Source of the DNA: Rhizobium acidisoli
GTDB taxonomy: Bacteria > Pseudomonadota > Alphaproteobacteria > Rhizobiales > Rhizobiaceae
Assembly (NCBI RefSeq): GCF_002531755.2
Contig: NZ_CP034998.1
Location: forward strand, 3,352,001 to 3,416,000
Reading direction: 5' to 3'
DNA length: 64,000 nucleotides
Shown here: positions 46,440 through 54,927 of the stretch, piece after piece
How the letters are laid out: each line of letters opens with the position of its first letter
How positions within the stretch are numbered: position 1 is the first letter of the stretch
Position numbers and translations under genes: made by a program
The notes under the pieces: model-generated
Database searches by the model: none
The model's input: the letters and a program-made list of their open reading frames with translations, nothing else
Told to the model about the DNA's origin: nothing

Positions 46440-46604
46440 CTACATCAGGAAATCGCGCAAGAGCAGGTCCAATGCCCAGATGGCGAAAGCGATCAGCGCG
46501 ATCTTCCAGAAATCCGTCCGCCGCCTGAGGCCGGGGAGCCCGAGCGGCTTGATCAGCTGTATCGCCATGGCAAGGATGAGCAGCAAGGCTATCAGCTTTG
46601 TCAT
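46440..46604 (-). CDS. Small membrane protein, 54 aa
   Basis: A minus-strand frame from ATG 46604 encodes MTKLIALLLILAMAIQLIKP, a short basic loop (LRRRTDF) and a second hydrophobic helix (WKIALIAFAIWALDLLL), ending DFLM. The two-helix hairpin with a basic turn resembles an inner-membrane microprotein, convergent with phzF and divergent from the MFS gene. The ribosome site is weak (GGAAAAA). Confidence 0.6.
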   Translation of the reverse strand: MTKLIALLLILAMAIQLIKPLGLPGLRRRTDFWKIALIAFAIWALDLLLRDFLM

Positions 46605-46777
46605 GCTTTATTTTTTCCATTTTTCGGAATGTCACAGGACGGACATTTTTCCGCGCCAACACAGGTGCTTCGCACGCCGTAAAGACATTCCGGGGCACAA
46701 TCAATCATCTTGAGGCTGGGCTGACGCAGGTCATGCCTTATGTCCATTCCAAAATCACTGAGACCGAGTCTGGGGAA

Positions 46778-48076
46778 ATGAAGAGAAACCTTCTGTCCGT
46801 CGCCGCGCTGCTGTTTGGCACGCTCTTCCTTTTCATGGGCAACGGCCTGCAGGGCATCCTGCTTCCCGTTCGCGGCAATCTCGAAGGCTACGCCACGACG
46901 ACGCTCGGCCTGCTCGGCACCTCATGGGCCGGGGGCTTCGTTATCGGCTGCCTGGTGGCGCCGAAACTGGTGCGCCGCGTCGGCCATGTCAGAGCCTTCT
47001 CCGGCTTCATCTCGATCATCGCCATCATCGCCCTGGTGAGCGGCATCATCATCCATCCGGTCTGGTGGGTGGTTCTGCGCGCCGTTACCGGCTTCTCCAC
47101 GGCCGGCACCTCGATGATCATCGAAAGCTGGCTGAACGAGCGCGCCAGCAACGAGAGCCGCGGCGCGATCTTCTCGCTCTATATCGGCATCACGCTGCTC
47201 GGCGTCGTCGGCGGACAGATGATGATCCCGCTCGAGGACGTGCGCACGCCGGTGCTGTTCATGATCTGCGGCATTTTCTACTGCATCGCCATGCTGCCGA
47301 CGACGCTTTCGACCGCCGCTTCGCCGCAGCCGCTGAAGGCTGTCCGCCTCGACCTGCCGGCGCTCTATCGCAATTCGCCGGTCTCCTGCCTCGGCATCCT
47401 GCTCGTCGGCATCGCCAACGGCGCCTATGGCACGCTCGGCGCCGTCTTCGGCGCCGGCGCCGGCCTCTCCGACACCAGCATCGCCATCATGATGAGCGCC
47501 ACCATCTTCGCCGGCGCCATGATGCAGCTGCCCGCCGGCCGGCTTTCCGATCGTATCGACCGGCGCTATGTGCTCGCCGCCATGTCCAGCGTCGCCGCCC
47601 TTGCCGGCTTGCTGATCTTCATACTCCACCCGACGTCACCAGCCTTGCTGATCGGGCTCGTTGTCCTTTACGGCGCGGTGGCCAATACGCTCTATCCGAT
47701 CGCGGTCGCCCACGCGAACGACTTCGCGGCATCGGAGGATTTCGTCAAGGTCTCCGGTGGCCTGCTGCTGCTCTACGGCATCGGCACGGTGATCGGCCCG
47801 ACGATCGGCGGCCCCGTCATGTCGGTGATCACCCCGCATGCGCTTTTCCTCGTCACCGCCATCGCCCACGTGCTGATCACCGTTTACGCCATCATCCGGA
47901 GCCGCATCCGCGCCGCCGTCCCGGCCAGCGACCGCGACGCCTATACGACGATCCCGACCGGCACCTCGCCGATGTTGACGCCGCAGAGCATGTCGCTTGC
48001 CGATCGCGGCGCCGGCAAACCGGCGGAATCCGGCAAGTCTCCCGAAAGCGGCGATCCTGCTGTAAAGTTCGGCTAA
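46778..48076 (+). CDS. MFS transporter
   Basis: A 432-aa major facilitator with twelve predicted helices, beginning MKRNLLSVAALLFGTLF and containing PAGRLSDRIDRRYVL between helices 8 and 9 as a repeat of the MFS loop motif. The substrate is not evident. The C-terminal about 50 residues are polar (TSPMLTPQSMSLADRG). An in-frame ATG at 46733 would add 15 residues; the chosen start places helix 1 near the N-terminus as in relatives, though its GGGGA site is close. Confidence 0.85.
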   Translation: MKRNLLSVAALLFGTLFLFMGNGLQGILLPVRGNLEGYATTTLGLLGTSWAGGFVIGCLVAPKLVRRVGHVRAFSGFISIIAIIALVSGIIIHPVWWVVLRAVTGFSTAGTSMIIESWLNERASNESRGAIFSLYIGITLLGVVGGQMMIPLEDVRTPVLFMICGIFYCIAMLPTTLSTAASPQPLKAVRLDLPALYRNSPVSCLGILLVGIANGAYGTLGAVFGAGAGLSDTSIAIMMSATIFAGAMMQLPAGRLSDRIDRRYVLAAMSSVAALAGLLIFILHPTSPALLIGLVVLYGAVANTLYPIAVAHANDFAASEDFVKVSGGLLLLYGIGTVIGPTIGGPVMSVITPHALFLVTAIAHVLITVYAIIRSRIRAAVPASDRDAYTTIPTGTSPMLTPQSMSLADRGAGKPAESGKSPESGDPAVKFG

Positions 48077-48139
48077 TGCATGTCGCCCGGAACTGCGCAG
48101 CGGTTCCGGGATAACGACCTGCATAAAAGCAAAGGACGA

Positions 48140-48201
48140 AAGGATGAATTTAGCCCGGATCGGCCTAAATTCCGATTCCGTAACTTTCGGCATGATGCTC
48201 C
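48140..48201. repeat. Decayed copy of the two-palindrome repeat
   Basis: AAGGATGAATTTAG-CCCGGATCGG-CCTAAATTCCGATTCC followed by ACTTTCGGCATGATGCTC matches the copies at 35666 and 53916 with several changes. It lies just ahead of the DUF1192 gene. Confidence 0.65.
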
Positions 48202-48223
48202 AGGCAGCAATGGAGGAGAACCC

Positions 48224-48415
48224 ATGAGCTTCATCGATGACGACCGGCCGCAGAAGAAGACCGCCCACGAGATCGGCGCCGATCTCTCCATGCTTTCGGT
48301 GGACGAGTTGAAGGCGCGGGTGGATTTGCTGAAGGCGGAGATCGCCCGCCTCGAAGCCGAGGCCACCCGCAAGGCCTCCGGCCGGCAGGCGGCGGAAAGT
48401 TTCTTCCGCTCGTGA
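48224..48415 (+). CDS. DUF1192 protein
   Basis: A 63-aa protein of the alphaproteobacterial DUF1192 family: MSFIDDDRPQKKTAHEIGADL followed by a short coiled coil (LSVDELKARVDLLKAEIARL). The ATG has GGAGG seven bases upstream. Function unknown. It is commonly found upstream of rcdA-like (DUF1465) genes, as here. Confidence 0.85.
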   Translation: MSFIDDDRPQKKTAHEIGADLSMLSVDELKARVDLLKAEIARLEAEATRKASGRQAAESFFRS

Positions 48416-48804
48416 TCCGATAATTCGCAAAAAACAAGGCTATAGGCGGATAAATGAGCCCGCCTCAAGTCTTAGTTCGGCACAATGTTAATAAAATATT
48501 AAGCTTTATAAGATATTACTGTACTCATCCGGATTTTCTCTGGATCTCAGACAGTTTTCCAAGCGGTGAATTGGTCTGATTTTTCTCCCTGTTTTACCTT
48601 GAGAGCCGCTTTTGCGGCTCTTCTTTTTCCTTGTGCCCGGCGCTTCTCCACGAAACTGTGGAGATTAACCCTTTCTTAAGAAACGGCTTGCGCATTTGGG
48701 CTAATGATACCATCTTAAAGTCATAAAGACCGGGCTTGGAAACTTTTCCGTCGGTGCCCGCGTTACCTGAACATATGTAGCTGCGTGCAACAGGGACTAT
48801 TGCG
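48416..48804. promoter_or_regulatory. rcdA upstream region with two CtrA boxes and a terminator
   Basis: These 389 bp carry no gene. TTAATAAAATATTAA (48488-48502) and TTAACCCTTTCTTAA (48665-48679) are perfect TTAA-N7-TTAA sites. Between them AGAGCCGC-TTT-GCGGCTCT plus TCTTTTT (48602-48628) is a terminator, so the first site may drive a short transcript ending there (a possible small RNA) while the second serves rcdA. Confidence 0.7.
48602..48628 (+). terminator. Rho-independent terminator upstream of rcdA
   Basis: AGAGCCGC and GCGGCTCT form a stem with a short T loop, followed by TCTTTTT. It isolates rcdA from transcription through DUF1192. Confidence 0.85.
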
Positions 48805-49320
48805 ATGTCGGAAGTTGGATTGAACACGATCAGTTTTGCAGGTCGCGCCGCTGCATCCTCGCAGTTCAAGGCACTTTATGCGGAAGGCATGTCGCTGGTC
48901 GAAGAGACCGCCGCCTATCTCGACGGCCAGGGCCGCGCCGCTTCCAAGGTTCTGCCGCGGATGGCCTCGGTTCTCTACGCCGCGGAATCGATGCGTCTGA
49001 CCACCCGTCTCATGCAGATGGCCTCCTGGCTGCTGCTGCAGCGCGCCGTCAACAATGGCGAAATGTCCCGTGACCAGGTGCTGGCCGAGAAGAACAAGGT
49101 TCGCCTCGACGGCTTCAACGTCGACCGCGCCGCGCCCGGCTGGGGCGACCTGCCGGAATCCTTCCGCGATCTCGTCGAACGCTCGCTGCGTCTGCAGAAC
49201 CGCATTGCCTTGCTCGACCGCGAGATCTACCGCCCGTCCGAAGCCGTGATCGTTCACGATAATCAGAACAGCGTCCAGGCCCAGCTTTCCTTGCTGCAGA
49301 CCGCCTTCGGCAACAACTGA
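48805..49320 (+). CDS. rcdA: DUF1465 protein, RcdA (regulator of CtrA degradation) homologue
   Basis: The 171-aa protein is a DUF1465 member: SSQFKALYAEGMSLVEETAAYL, MRLTTRLMQMASWLL, and FRDLVERSLRLQNRIALLD form its helical bundle. In Caulobacter RcdA is an adaptor that helps CpdR and PopA deliver CtrA to ClpXP, and its gene is a CtrA target. Two TTAA-N7-TTAA sites upstream here suggest the same feedback. A terminator follows the stop. Confidence 0.88.
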   Translation: MSEVGLNTISFAGRAAASSQFKALYAEGMSLVEETAAYLDGQGRAASKVLPRMASVLYAAESMRLTTRLMQMASWLLLQRAVNNGEMSRDQVLAEKNKVRLDGFNVDRAAPGWGDLPESFRDLVERSLRLQNRIALLDREIYRPSEAVIVHDNQNSVQAQLSLLQTAFGNN

Positions 49321-49345
49321 TCGGTTCTTGAGAGAACTCCATATG

Positions 49346-49378
49346 AAACCGGCTGCGCCTCGCGCGGCCGGTTTTTTG
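49346..49378 (+). terminator. Terminator after rcdA
   Basis: AAACCGGC ... GCCGGTTTTTT, with an inner GCGC pair, 25 bp after the rcdA stop. Confidence 0.85.
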
Positions 49379-49404
49379 TTGCCTATGAGCCTCGGCATCT
49401 GTCA

Positions 49405-49434
49405 ACGCAAAAAAGCCCGGTAATAACCGGGCTC
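49405..49434 (-). terminator. Terminator after rpmE
   Basis: On the minus strand AGCCCGGT-TATT-ACCGGGCT is followed by TTTTT; it ends rpmE 28 bp after its stop, back to back with the rcdA terminator. Confidence 0.88.
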
Positions 49435-49461
49435 TTCTCAAATTCTATCGAGCAGAAGCGA

Positions 49462-49683
49462 TTAGAGACCGAGGCCACCGAAACGCTTGTTGAACTTGGA
49501 AACGCGGCCGCCGCGGTCCATGAGCTGCTGGTTGCCGCCGGTCCAGGCCGGGTGCGACTTGGAATCGATTTCGAGGTTCATGACAGCGCCTTCCGAACCC
49601 CAGGTCGAGCGGGTTTCGTATTCGGTGCCATCGGTCATGACCACCTTGATCATGTGATAGTCGGGATGGATGCCTGCCTTCAT
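49462..49683 (-). CDS. rpmE: 50S ribosomal protein L31, zinc-independent (C-) type
   Basis: The 73-aa protein is L31: [28 protein letters not shown], and [22 protein letters not shown] as two blocks. The Cys ligands of zinc-binding L31 are missing, so this is the C- form. The ATG at 49683 gives the standard length, with AGGA upstream; a frame 13 codons longer is rejected. Confidence 0.95.
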   Translation of the reverse strand: MKAGIHPDYHMIKVVMTDGTEYETRSTWGSEGAVMNLEIDSKSHPAWTGGNQQLMDRGGRVSKFNKRFGGLGL

Positions 49684-49712
49684 AACAATCTTCCTGCGAT
49701 ACCGGAGTTCAA

Positions 49713-49783
49713 TTTGCCGCATGCAGTTGCGGCCACCGAACCGATTGAATAAATGAAGCCGCAGTCGTGATGGCTACGGCTTC
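49713..49783 (-). other. Two stem-loops in the rpmE leader
   Basis: Reading toward rpmE, GAAGCCGTAG ... CTGCGGCTTC (49755-49783) and GCCGCAACTGCATGCGGC (49712-49729) each form a hairpin 30-100 bases ahead of the start codon. They may be an autoregulatory ribosomal-protein leader, or incidental. Confidence 0.4.
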
Positions 49784-49876
49784 CCATTAGGATGGCGTGC
49801 CTATACATGAAGGGCGCTTAGATAACAAGAGCCAACAGGCCGCATTGCGCGGGTCCTGAGGGTGATCGGAGACGAT

Positions 49877-51679
49877 TTGGCAGAGCAGGCACGGGCTGAG
49901 GAAAACAAAAGGCGGTCGCTACGGCCGCTCGGCAGGCTGACGCCCTACGTCATGCGTTATCGCGGCCTGGTGGCCGGTGCGCTGACCTCGCTGGCGCTTG
50001 CCGCCATCACCTCGCTGACGCTGCCGCTCGCCGTGCGTCGCATGATCGACCACGGCTTCACCCAGTCCGATGGCCGCTTCATCAACAGCTACTTCGCCAT
50101 GCTGATGATCATGGCCGTCGTGCTCGCGGTTGCAAGCGCAATGCGCTATTATTTCGTCATCACCATCGGCGAGCGCATTGTCGCCGATCTTCGCCGCGAT
50201 GTCTTTGCTCATGTGACGCGGCTGTCGCCCTCCTTCTTCGACGTCAACCAGTCCGGCGAGATCGTCTCGCGCTTGACCGCCGATACGACGCAGATCAAAT
50301 CCGCCGTCGGCGCCACGGCCTCGGTGGCGCTCAGAAACCTTATCCTCTGTATCGGCGCGATGGGTATGATGATCGTCACCTCGCCGAAGCTTTCGAGCCT
50401 CGTCATCGGGGCGATTCCGCTGATCGTCTTCCCGCTCGTCGCCTTCGGCCGCTCGGTGCGCAAGCGCTCCCGCGCCGCCCAGGATACGCTCGCCAATGCC
50501 TCCGCCTTCGCCAACGAGACGATCGCCGCAACCCGCACCGTCCAGGCCTTCAACGGCGAGGACGCCGCAGCGACACGTTACGGCAGCGCCGTCGAATCCG
50601 CCTATGAAGCGGCCCGCGCCGCCATCCGTTCGCGCGCGCTGCTGACCGGTATCGCCATCACGCTGATCTTCGGAAGCGTCGTCGCCGTGCTCTGGGTCGG
50701 CGCCCACAGCGTGCTTGCCGGCACGCTTTCGGCCGGCACGCTCGGCCAGTTCCTGCTCTATGCGGTGATCTCCGCCGGTTCGCTGGGCGCGCTGTCGGAG
50801 GTCTGGGGCGAACTCTCGCAGGCCGCCGGTGCCGCCGACCGGCTGACCGAGCTTCTCGATGAAGTCTCGCCGATCGCAGCCCCCGCCCATCCGCAGGCTC
50901 TTCCTTCGCCCAGCCTTGGCCGCGTCGAATTTTCCGACGTGCATTTCGCCTATCCGTCGCGCCCCGGCAAATCGGCGCTGCATGGCTTGAGCTTCACCAT
51001 TGCGCCTGGCGAGACCGTTGCCATCGTCGGCCCTTCCGGCGCCGGCAAGAGCACCGTCTTTTCGCTGCTGCTGCGCTTCTACGATCCGCAGCAGGGCAGC
51101 GTGACGATCGATGGTGTCGACGCGCAGCTGACAACCCCCGACGAACTTCGCTGGCGCATTGCCATCGTGCCGCAGGATGTCACCATCTTTGCCGCCTCGA
51201 TCCATGACAACATCGCCTTCGGCCGTCCCGGAGCCTCGCGTGACGAAATCCGCGTCGCAGCCCTTGCCGCCCAGGCCGACGAATTCATCACCCGGCTGGA
51301 TCAGGGTTATGAGACCGAGGTCGGCGAACGCGGCATTACGCTCTCCGGCGGCCAGCGCCAACGCATCGCCATCGCTCGTGCCATCCTGAAGAACGCGCCC
51401 GTGCTGCTGCTCGACGAGGCGACGTCGGCGCTCGACGCCGAAAGCGAGACGCTGGTGCAAAAGGCGCTCGACGGCCTTGTCGACGGCCGCACCACGCTCG
51501 TCATCGCCCATCGCCTGGCAACCGTGTTGAAGGCCGACCGCATCCTGGTGATGGATCAGGGCCGCGTCGTCGAAGAAGGCACCCATCAGAGCCTGATCCG
51601 CCACGGCGGCATCTATGCACGATTGGCGCGGCTGCAATTCGACGCCGCCAACGAGGATGTGCTCGCCGCAGCGAAATAG
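49877..51679 (+). CDS. ABC exporter, fused permease and ATPase
   Basis: A 600-aa half-transporter of the BmrA/MsbA-like exporter type: six membrane helices in residues 1-320, then an ATPase with Walker A GPSGAGKST, Q-loop VPQDVTIFAASI, signature LSGGQRQR, Walker B VLLLDEATSALD and the switch His in IAHRLA. It should work as a homodimer exporting a lipid or drug. The TTG at 49877, six bases after GGAG, fits better than the GTG five codons earlier. No partner gene adjoins. Confidence 0.9.
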   Translation: MAEQARAEENKRRSLRPLGRLTPYVMRYRGLVAGALTSLALAAITSLTLPLAVRRMIDHGFTQSDGRFINSYFAMLMIMAVVLAVASAMRYYFVITIGERIVADLRRDVFAHVTRLSPSFFDVNQSGEIVSRLTADTTQIKSAVGATASVALRNLILCIGAMGMMIVTSPKLSSLVIGAIPLIVFPLVAFGRSVRKRSRAAQDTLANASAFANETIAATRTVQAFNGEDAAATRYGSAVESAYEAARAAIRSRALLTGIAITLIFGSVVAVLWVGAHSVLAGTLSAGTLGQFLLYAVISAGSLGALSEVWGELSQAAGAADRLTELLDEVSPIAAPAHPQALPSPSLGRVEFSDVHFAYPSRPGKSALHGLSFTIAPGETVAIVGPSGAGKSTVFSLLLRFYDPQQGSVTIDGVDAQLTTPDELRWRIAIVPQDVTIFAASIHDNIAFGRPGASRDEIRVAALAAQADEFITRLDQGYETEVGERGITLSGGQRQRIAIARAILKNAPVLLLDEATSALDAESETLVQKALDGLVDGRTTLVIAHRLATVLKADRILVMDQGRVVEEGTHQSLIRHGGIYARLARLQFDAANEDVLAAAK

Positions 51680-51816
51680 GCGGCCATCTGCTTCTTCGCG
51701 ACTAAAGTCTGACCTCTCACGCGCCAGCCCATGGTTGTCATTCGCGTCTCCTGCCCTACCCTCTTCATGCCCCGGGGTGGGGATATCGCTGTTGAAATTC
51801 TTGGGAGGAAATAGGA

Positions 51817-52809
51817 ATGGCGCCTTTCGATATGACGCGACGTGCTGGCCTTGCGCTCGGCTTCGGTGTGTTTGCGGCCTTTGCATCAGGCGCATCAGCC
51901 GCTGCCGCCGATTTTCCCGATCGCGCGGTCACCATGGTCGTGCCCTTCGCGGCCGGTGGCTCGACCGATGTCGTTGCGCGCATCGTCGCCCAGAAGATGT
52001 CGGAGGATCTCGGCCAGCAGGTGATCGTCCAGAACGTCGCCGGTGCCGGCGGCAATCTCGGCGCCGATAATGTCGCCCGCGCCGAACCCGACGGCTACAC
52101 CATTCTGATGGGCACGGTGGCGACCCACGCGCTCAATCCGCTGATCCTCAAATCGACCCCCTATGATCCCGAGAAGGATTTCGCGCCGGTCTCTTTGCTT
52201 GTCGTCGTGCCGAACGTGCTGGTCGTTAATCCGGAATTGCCGGCAAAGACCGTGCAGGAGCTGATCGCGCTGCTGAAGGCCGAACCCGACAAATACAGCT
52301 ATGCCTCCTCGGGCAACGGCACGCCGCTGCATCTGTCCGGCGAACTGTTCAAGTCCATGGCTGGCGTCAGCATGCAGCATATTCCCTATAAGGGCGCCGG
52401 CCCGGCCTTGAACGACGTCATCGGCAATCAGGTGCCGATCATGTTCGACAACCTGCCCTCGTCGTCGAGCCATATCAAGGCCGGCACTTTACGGGCGCTG
52501 GCGGTGACCACGGCGGCGCGCGCGCCCTCCTTCCCCGATGTGCCGACGGTTGCCGAGTCAGGCATACCGGGTTACGAGACCTATACCTGGAATGCGCTTT
52601 TCGCCCCGGCCAAGACGCCGAACGAAGTGGTGATGCGTCTCAACGCCTCGGCCAACAAAGCGCTTAAAGACCCAGCCGTTGCCGAACGGATGAAAGAATT
52701 CAGCGCCACCATTGTCGGCTCGACGCCGGATGAACTGGCCGCCCATGTCAAGGCCGAGCTCGCCAAATGGGGAACGGTGGTCAAGGGTGCGAACATCCAG
52801 ATGGAATGA
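51817..52809 (+). CDS. Bug/TctC-type tripartite tricarboxylate transporter binding protein
   Basis: The 330-aa protein has a signal peptide (RRAGLALGFGVFAAFASGASA) and the Bug fold: PDRAVTMVVPFAAGGSTDVVAR near the start, NVAGAGGNLGADNVARAEPDGYT, and PYKGAGPALNDVIGNQVP. Such proteins bind carboxylates for TctAB transport, but no tctA or tctB gene is nearby, so it must share a membrane component or act alone. Confidence 0.9.
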   Translation: MAPFDMTRRAGLALGFGVFAAFASGASAAAADFPDRAVTMVVPFAAGGSTDVVARIVAQKMSEDLGQQVIVQNVAGAGGNLGADNVARAEPDGYTILMGTVATHALNPLILKSTPYDPEKDFAPVSLLVVVPNVLVVNPELPAKTVQELIALLKAEPDKYSYASSGNGTPLHLSGELFKSMAGVSMQHIPYKGAGPALNDVIGNQVPIMFDNLPSSSSHIKAGTLRALAVTTAARAPSFPDVPTVAESGIPGYETYTWNALFAPAKTPNEVVMRLNASANKALKDPAVAERMKEFSATIVGSTPDELAAHVKAELAKWGTVVKGANIQME

Positions 52810-52869
52810 CGTCGGCGGCGCAGACCCTCCGGTTGCGTCCGCTGAAAACGGCGGTAATTGGACGCTAGA

Positions 52870-53913
52870 TGTTTGATCCCAGGCTTTGATGGGGCATCCT
52901 TGTCTTCCGAATCAAAGGATGCGTTATGGGCCAAGTTCTTCATGGGAGCGCCACGACGACAGAGGCAGTCCGTCGAGCGATACAACATAGTCAAGAGAGC
53001 CTAAGGACGCTTTCGAAGCGTTACGGGATCAATCAGAAGACCGTTGCCAAGTGGCGGAAGCGGTCCTCTGTTGCGGACCTTCCGACCGGCCCGAAAGAGC
53101 CGAGATCGACGGTGCTCTCCGTCGAGGAGGAGGCCGTTATCGTTGCCTTTCGCCGGTATACGCTGCTGCCGCTCGATGACTGCCTCTATGCGTTGCAGCC
53201 GACAATCCCGCATCTGACACGGTCGTCGCTGCACCGCTGCCTGCAGCGCCACGGCATCGGCCGCCTGCCGGATGTCGACGGCGACAGACCGGCGAAGAAG
53301 AAGTTCAAGAGCTACCCGATCGGCTACTTCCACATCGACATTGCCGAGGTGCGCACCGAACAGGGTAAGTTACACATGTTCGTAGCCATCGATCGCACCT
53401 CGAAGTTTGCCTTCGTCGAACTGCACGAGAAGGCCACCACCGCCGTCTCGCGCGAGTTCCTCCTGCACTTGATTGCAGCCGTCCCCTACAAGATCCACAC
53501 CGTGCTCACCGACAACGGGATCCAGTTCACCACGCCCGGCGCTGGAGGCTCCGCTGTACCGCTGATCAAGGAGGCGATCGCCAATGGCGAGCGTTTCTGG
53601 GCCCATGCCTTCGAATACACCTGCGCCACCAATGATATCGAGCACCGCACCACCAAGGTGAAGCATCCATGGACCAACGGTCAGGTGGAGAGAATGAACC
53701 GAACCATCAAGGATGCCACCGTCAGACGCTTCTACTATGAAAGCCACGATCAACTGCGCCAGCATCTTGCCGACTTCGTCGCCGCTTACAATTTCGGCCG
53801 CAGGCTCAAGACCCTCAAGGGCCTCACACCCTACGAGTTCATCTGCAAAGCATGGGCTTCACAGCCAGAACGTTTTACCCTCGATCCGCTCCAGCAAATG
53901 CCGGGACTAAACA
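52870..53913 (+). mobile_element. Complete IS481-family insertion sequence, 1044 bp
   Basis: The ends are imperfect inverted repeats, TGTTTGATCCCAGGCTTTG at the left and TGTTTAGTCCCGGCATTTG at the right, with about 19 of 26 positions equal. It is flanked by a 6-bp duplication GCTAGA (52864-52869 and 53914-53919), the NCTAGN target of IS481. One intact transposase gene is inside. It has landed at the CTAG-bearing end of a rhizobial palindromic repeat, without breaking a gene. Intact ends, duplication and reading frame point to a recent event. Confidence 0.93.
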
Positions 53914-53918
53914 GCTAG
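52926..53918 (+). CDS. IS481-family transposase
   Basis: The 330-aa protein has an N-terminal helix-turn-helix (LSKRYGINQKTVAKWRKR) and an rve-type DDE core: FHIDIAEVRTEQGKLHMF (first Asp), VLTDNGIQF (second Asp) and PWTNGQVERMNRTIKD (Glu). It is intact. Its last codon and TAG stop lie in the flanking CTAG duplication (53914-53918), so the element itself lacks the stop codon and takes it from the target. Confidence 0.95.
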   Translation: MGQVLHGSATTTEAVRRAIQHSQESLRTLSKRYGINQKTVAKWRKRSSVADLPTGPKEPRSTVLSVEEEAVIVAFRRYTLLPLDDCLYALQPTIPHLTRSSLHRCLQRHGIGRLPDVDGDRPAKKKFKSYPIGYFHIDIAEVRTEQGKLHMFVAIDRTSKFAFVELHEKATTAVSREFLLHLIAAVPYKIHTVLTDNGIQFTTPGAGGSAVPLIKEAIANGERFWAHAFEYTCATNDIEHRTTKVKHPWTNGQVERMNRTIKDATVRRFYYESHDQLRQHLADFVAAYNFGRRLKTLKGLTPYEFICKAWASQPERFTLDPLQQMPGLNS

Positions 53919-54029
53919 AACAGGATGATTTTAGGCCCGGTTGGCCTAAAATCTGAATCCTGTTCTAAATTAAAAAGTTAGAGCATGATGTCTTGAGAAA
54001 ACCGCACACACTTTTCGGCATCATGCTCG
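53916..54029. repeat. Rhizobial two-palindrome repeat, copy 2
   Basis: TAGAACAGGATGATTTTAGG ... CCTAAAATCTGAATCCTG is followed by TTAGAGCATGATG ... CATCATGCTC. It is the inverse of the copy at 35666-35780. Its left end holds the CTAG used by the IS481 element. Confidence 0.85.
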
Positions 54030-54126
54030 AAGCAGCAAATTCTAATTAAGGCAGTGGAAAAGCTCGCCATTTTGATCTAGCCTCCCTGACGCTGATGGTT
54101 GCAATTCAGCGTTTCGGGAGACATCC

Positions 54127-54315
54127 ATGTATAAATTCGAAGTTTATAAGGATAAATCAGGCGAGTTCCGCTTCCGCTTCAAGGCATCGAACGGGGAAAC
54201 CATGTTCCTTTCCGAAGGCTACAAGGCGAAGGCGTCCGCCATGAGTGCCATCGAATCGATCAAGAAGAACACGCCAAGCGCCGACGTCGTCGACCAGACG
54301 AAGGCCGAAGCCTGA
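54127..54315 (+). CDS. DUF1508 (YegP-like) protein
   Basis: A 62-aa single-repeat DUF1508 protein: MYKFEVYKDKSGEFRFRFKA, NGETMFLSEGYKAKASAMSAIESIKKN. The double-repeat version in Escherichia coli is YegP; the function is unknown. It is a lone gene with its start nine bases after TTCGGGAG. Confidence 0.88.
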   Translation: MYKFEVYKDKSGEFRFRFKASNGETMFLSEGYKAKASAMSAIESIKKNTPSADVVDQTKAEA

Positions 54316-54449
54316 GCAGAATGGCGGCGGCGGCGTAAAACGCCGCCCTGCCTCTCCGCGCGCCGATGAGCGATGCCGCACCGCGCGCCCGGCTTGGTTG
54401 CTTGTGATCTCCGCGCCATTTTTCTTTTTTGCAGATTTCTTGAAAACCA

Positions 54450-54455
54450 TGTCGA
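54450..54455 (+). promoter_or_regulatory. Possible ECF42-type -35 element
   Basis: TGTCGA lies 127 bp upstream of the YCII gene. The same hexamer is the -35 motif reported for ECF42 sigma factors, which autoregulate with their YCII partners. No clear -10 partner was found, so this is tentative. Confidence 0.35.
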
Positions 54456-54581
54456 AATGACCGCTGGTCGCGCCTCATTGTCTCGGAACGGCTGAACCGC
54501 TCCACCGGGCGTCACGGCTTTCGGGATATTCCCGATATGGCGATGCCCGGATCAACGCCACAACGAGATCAGGAGTTTCCC

Positions 54582-54920
54582 ATGCAATATGCTCTCATCA
54601 TTCGCGAAGCCGCCGAGGATTTCGCCAACCGCAGCGATCCCGCCTATCGCGACGGCTGGGTCGCCTACAGCAAGGCGCTTGCCCAGGCGGGGATCATGAC
54701 CGGTGGCGCCGGGCTGACGGCGCCGGAAACCGGTACGATCGTGCGCCGCAAAGGCGAGGATCACGACGTTCAGGACGGCCCCTATCCGGAAGGCAAGGAA
54801 CAGCTCGGCGGTTTCTATCTGATCGAAGTCCCCGACATGGACACCGCGCTCGAATGGGCAACACGCGTTCCGATCTCCGACAGGGGTTCGGTCGAGGTGC
54901 GTCCGCGCCTGCAGATGTGA
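54582..54920 (+). CDS. YCII (DGPF)-domain protein
   Basis: The 112-aa protein starts MQYALIIREAAEDFANRSDP and has VQDGPYPEGKEQLGGFYLIE, the DGPF-like motif with conserved Asp and Pro, ending VEVRPRLQM. DGPF proteins accompany ECF42 sigma factors and probably act in the same signalling unit. The ATG at 54582 follows AGGAG, and the sigma gene starts 8 bp downstream. Confidence 0.9.
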   Translation: MQYALIIREAAEDFANRSDPAYRDGWVAYSKALAQAGIMTGGAGLTAPETGTIVRRKGEDHDVQDGPYPEGKEQLGGFYLIEVPDMDTALEWATRVPISDRGSVEVRPRLQM

Positions 54921-54927
54921 GGCGGCG

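Noticed and set aside
52810..53919. IS481 insertion as a gene-disrupting event
   Set aside because: The flanks rejoin to non-coding sequence and a palindromic repeat; no reading frame is restored by removing the element.
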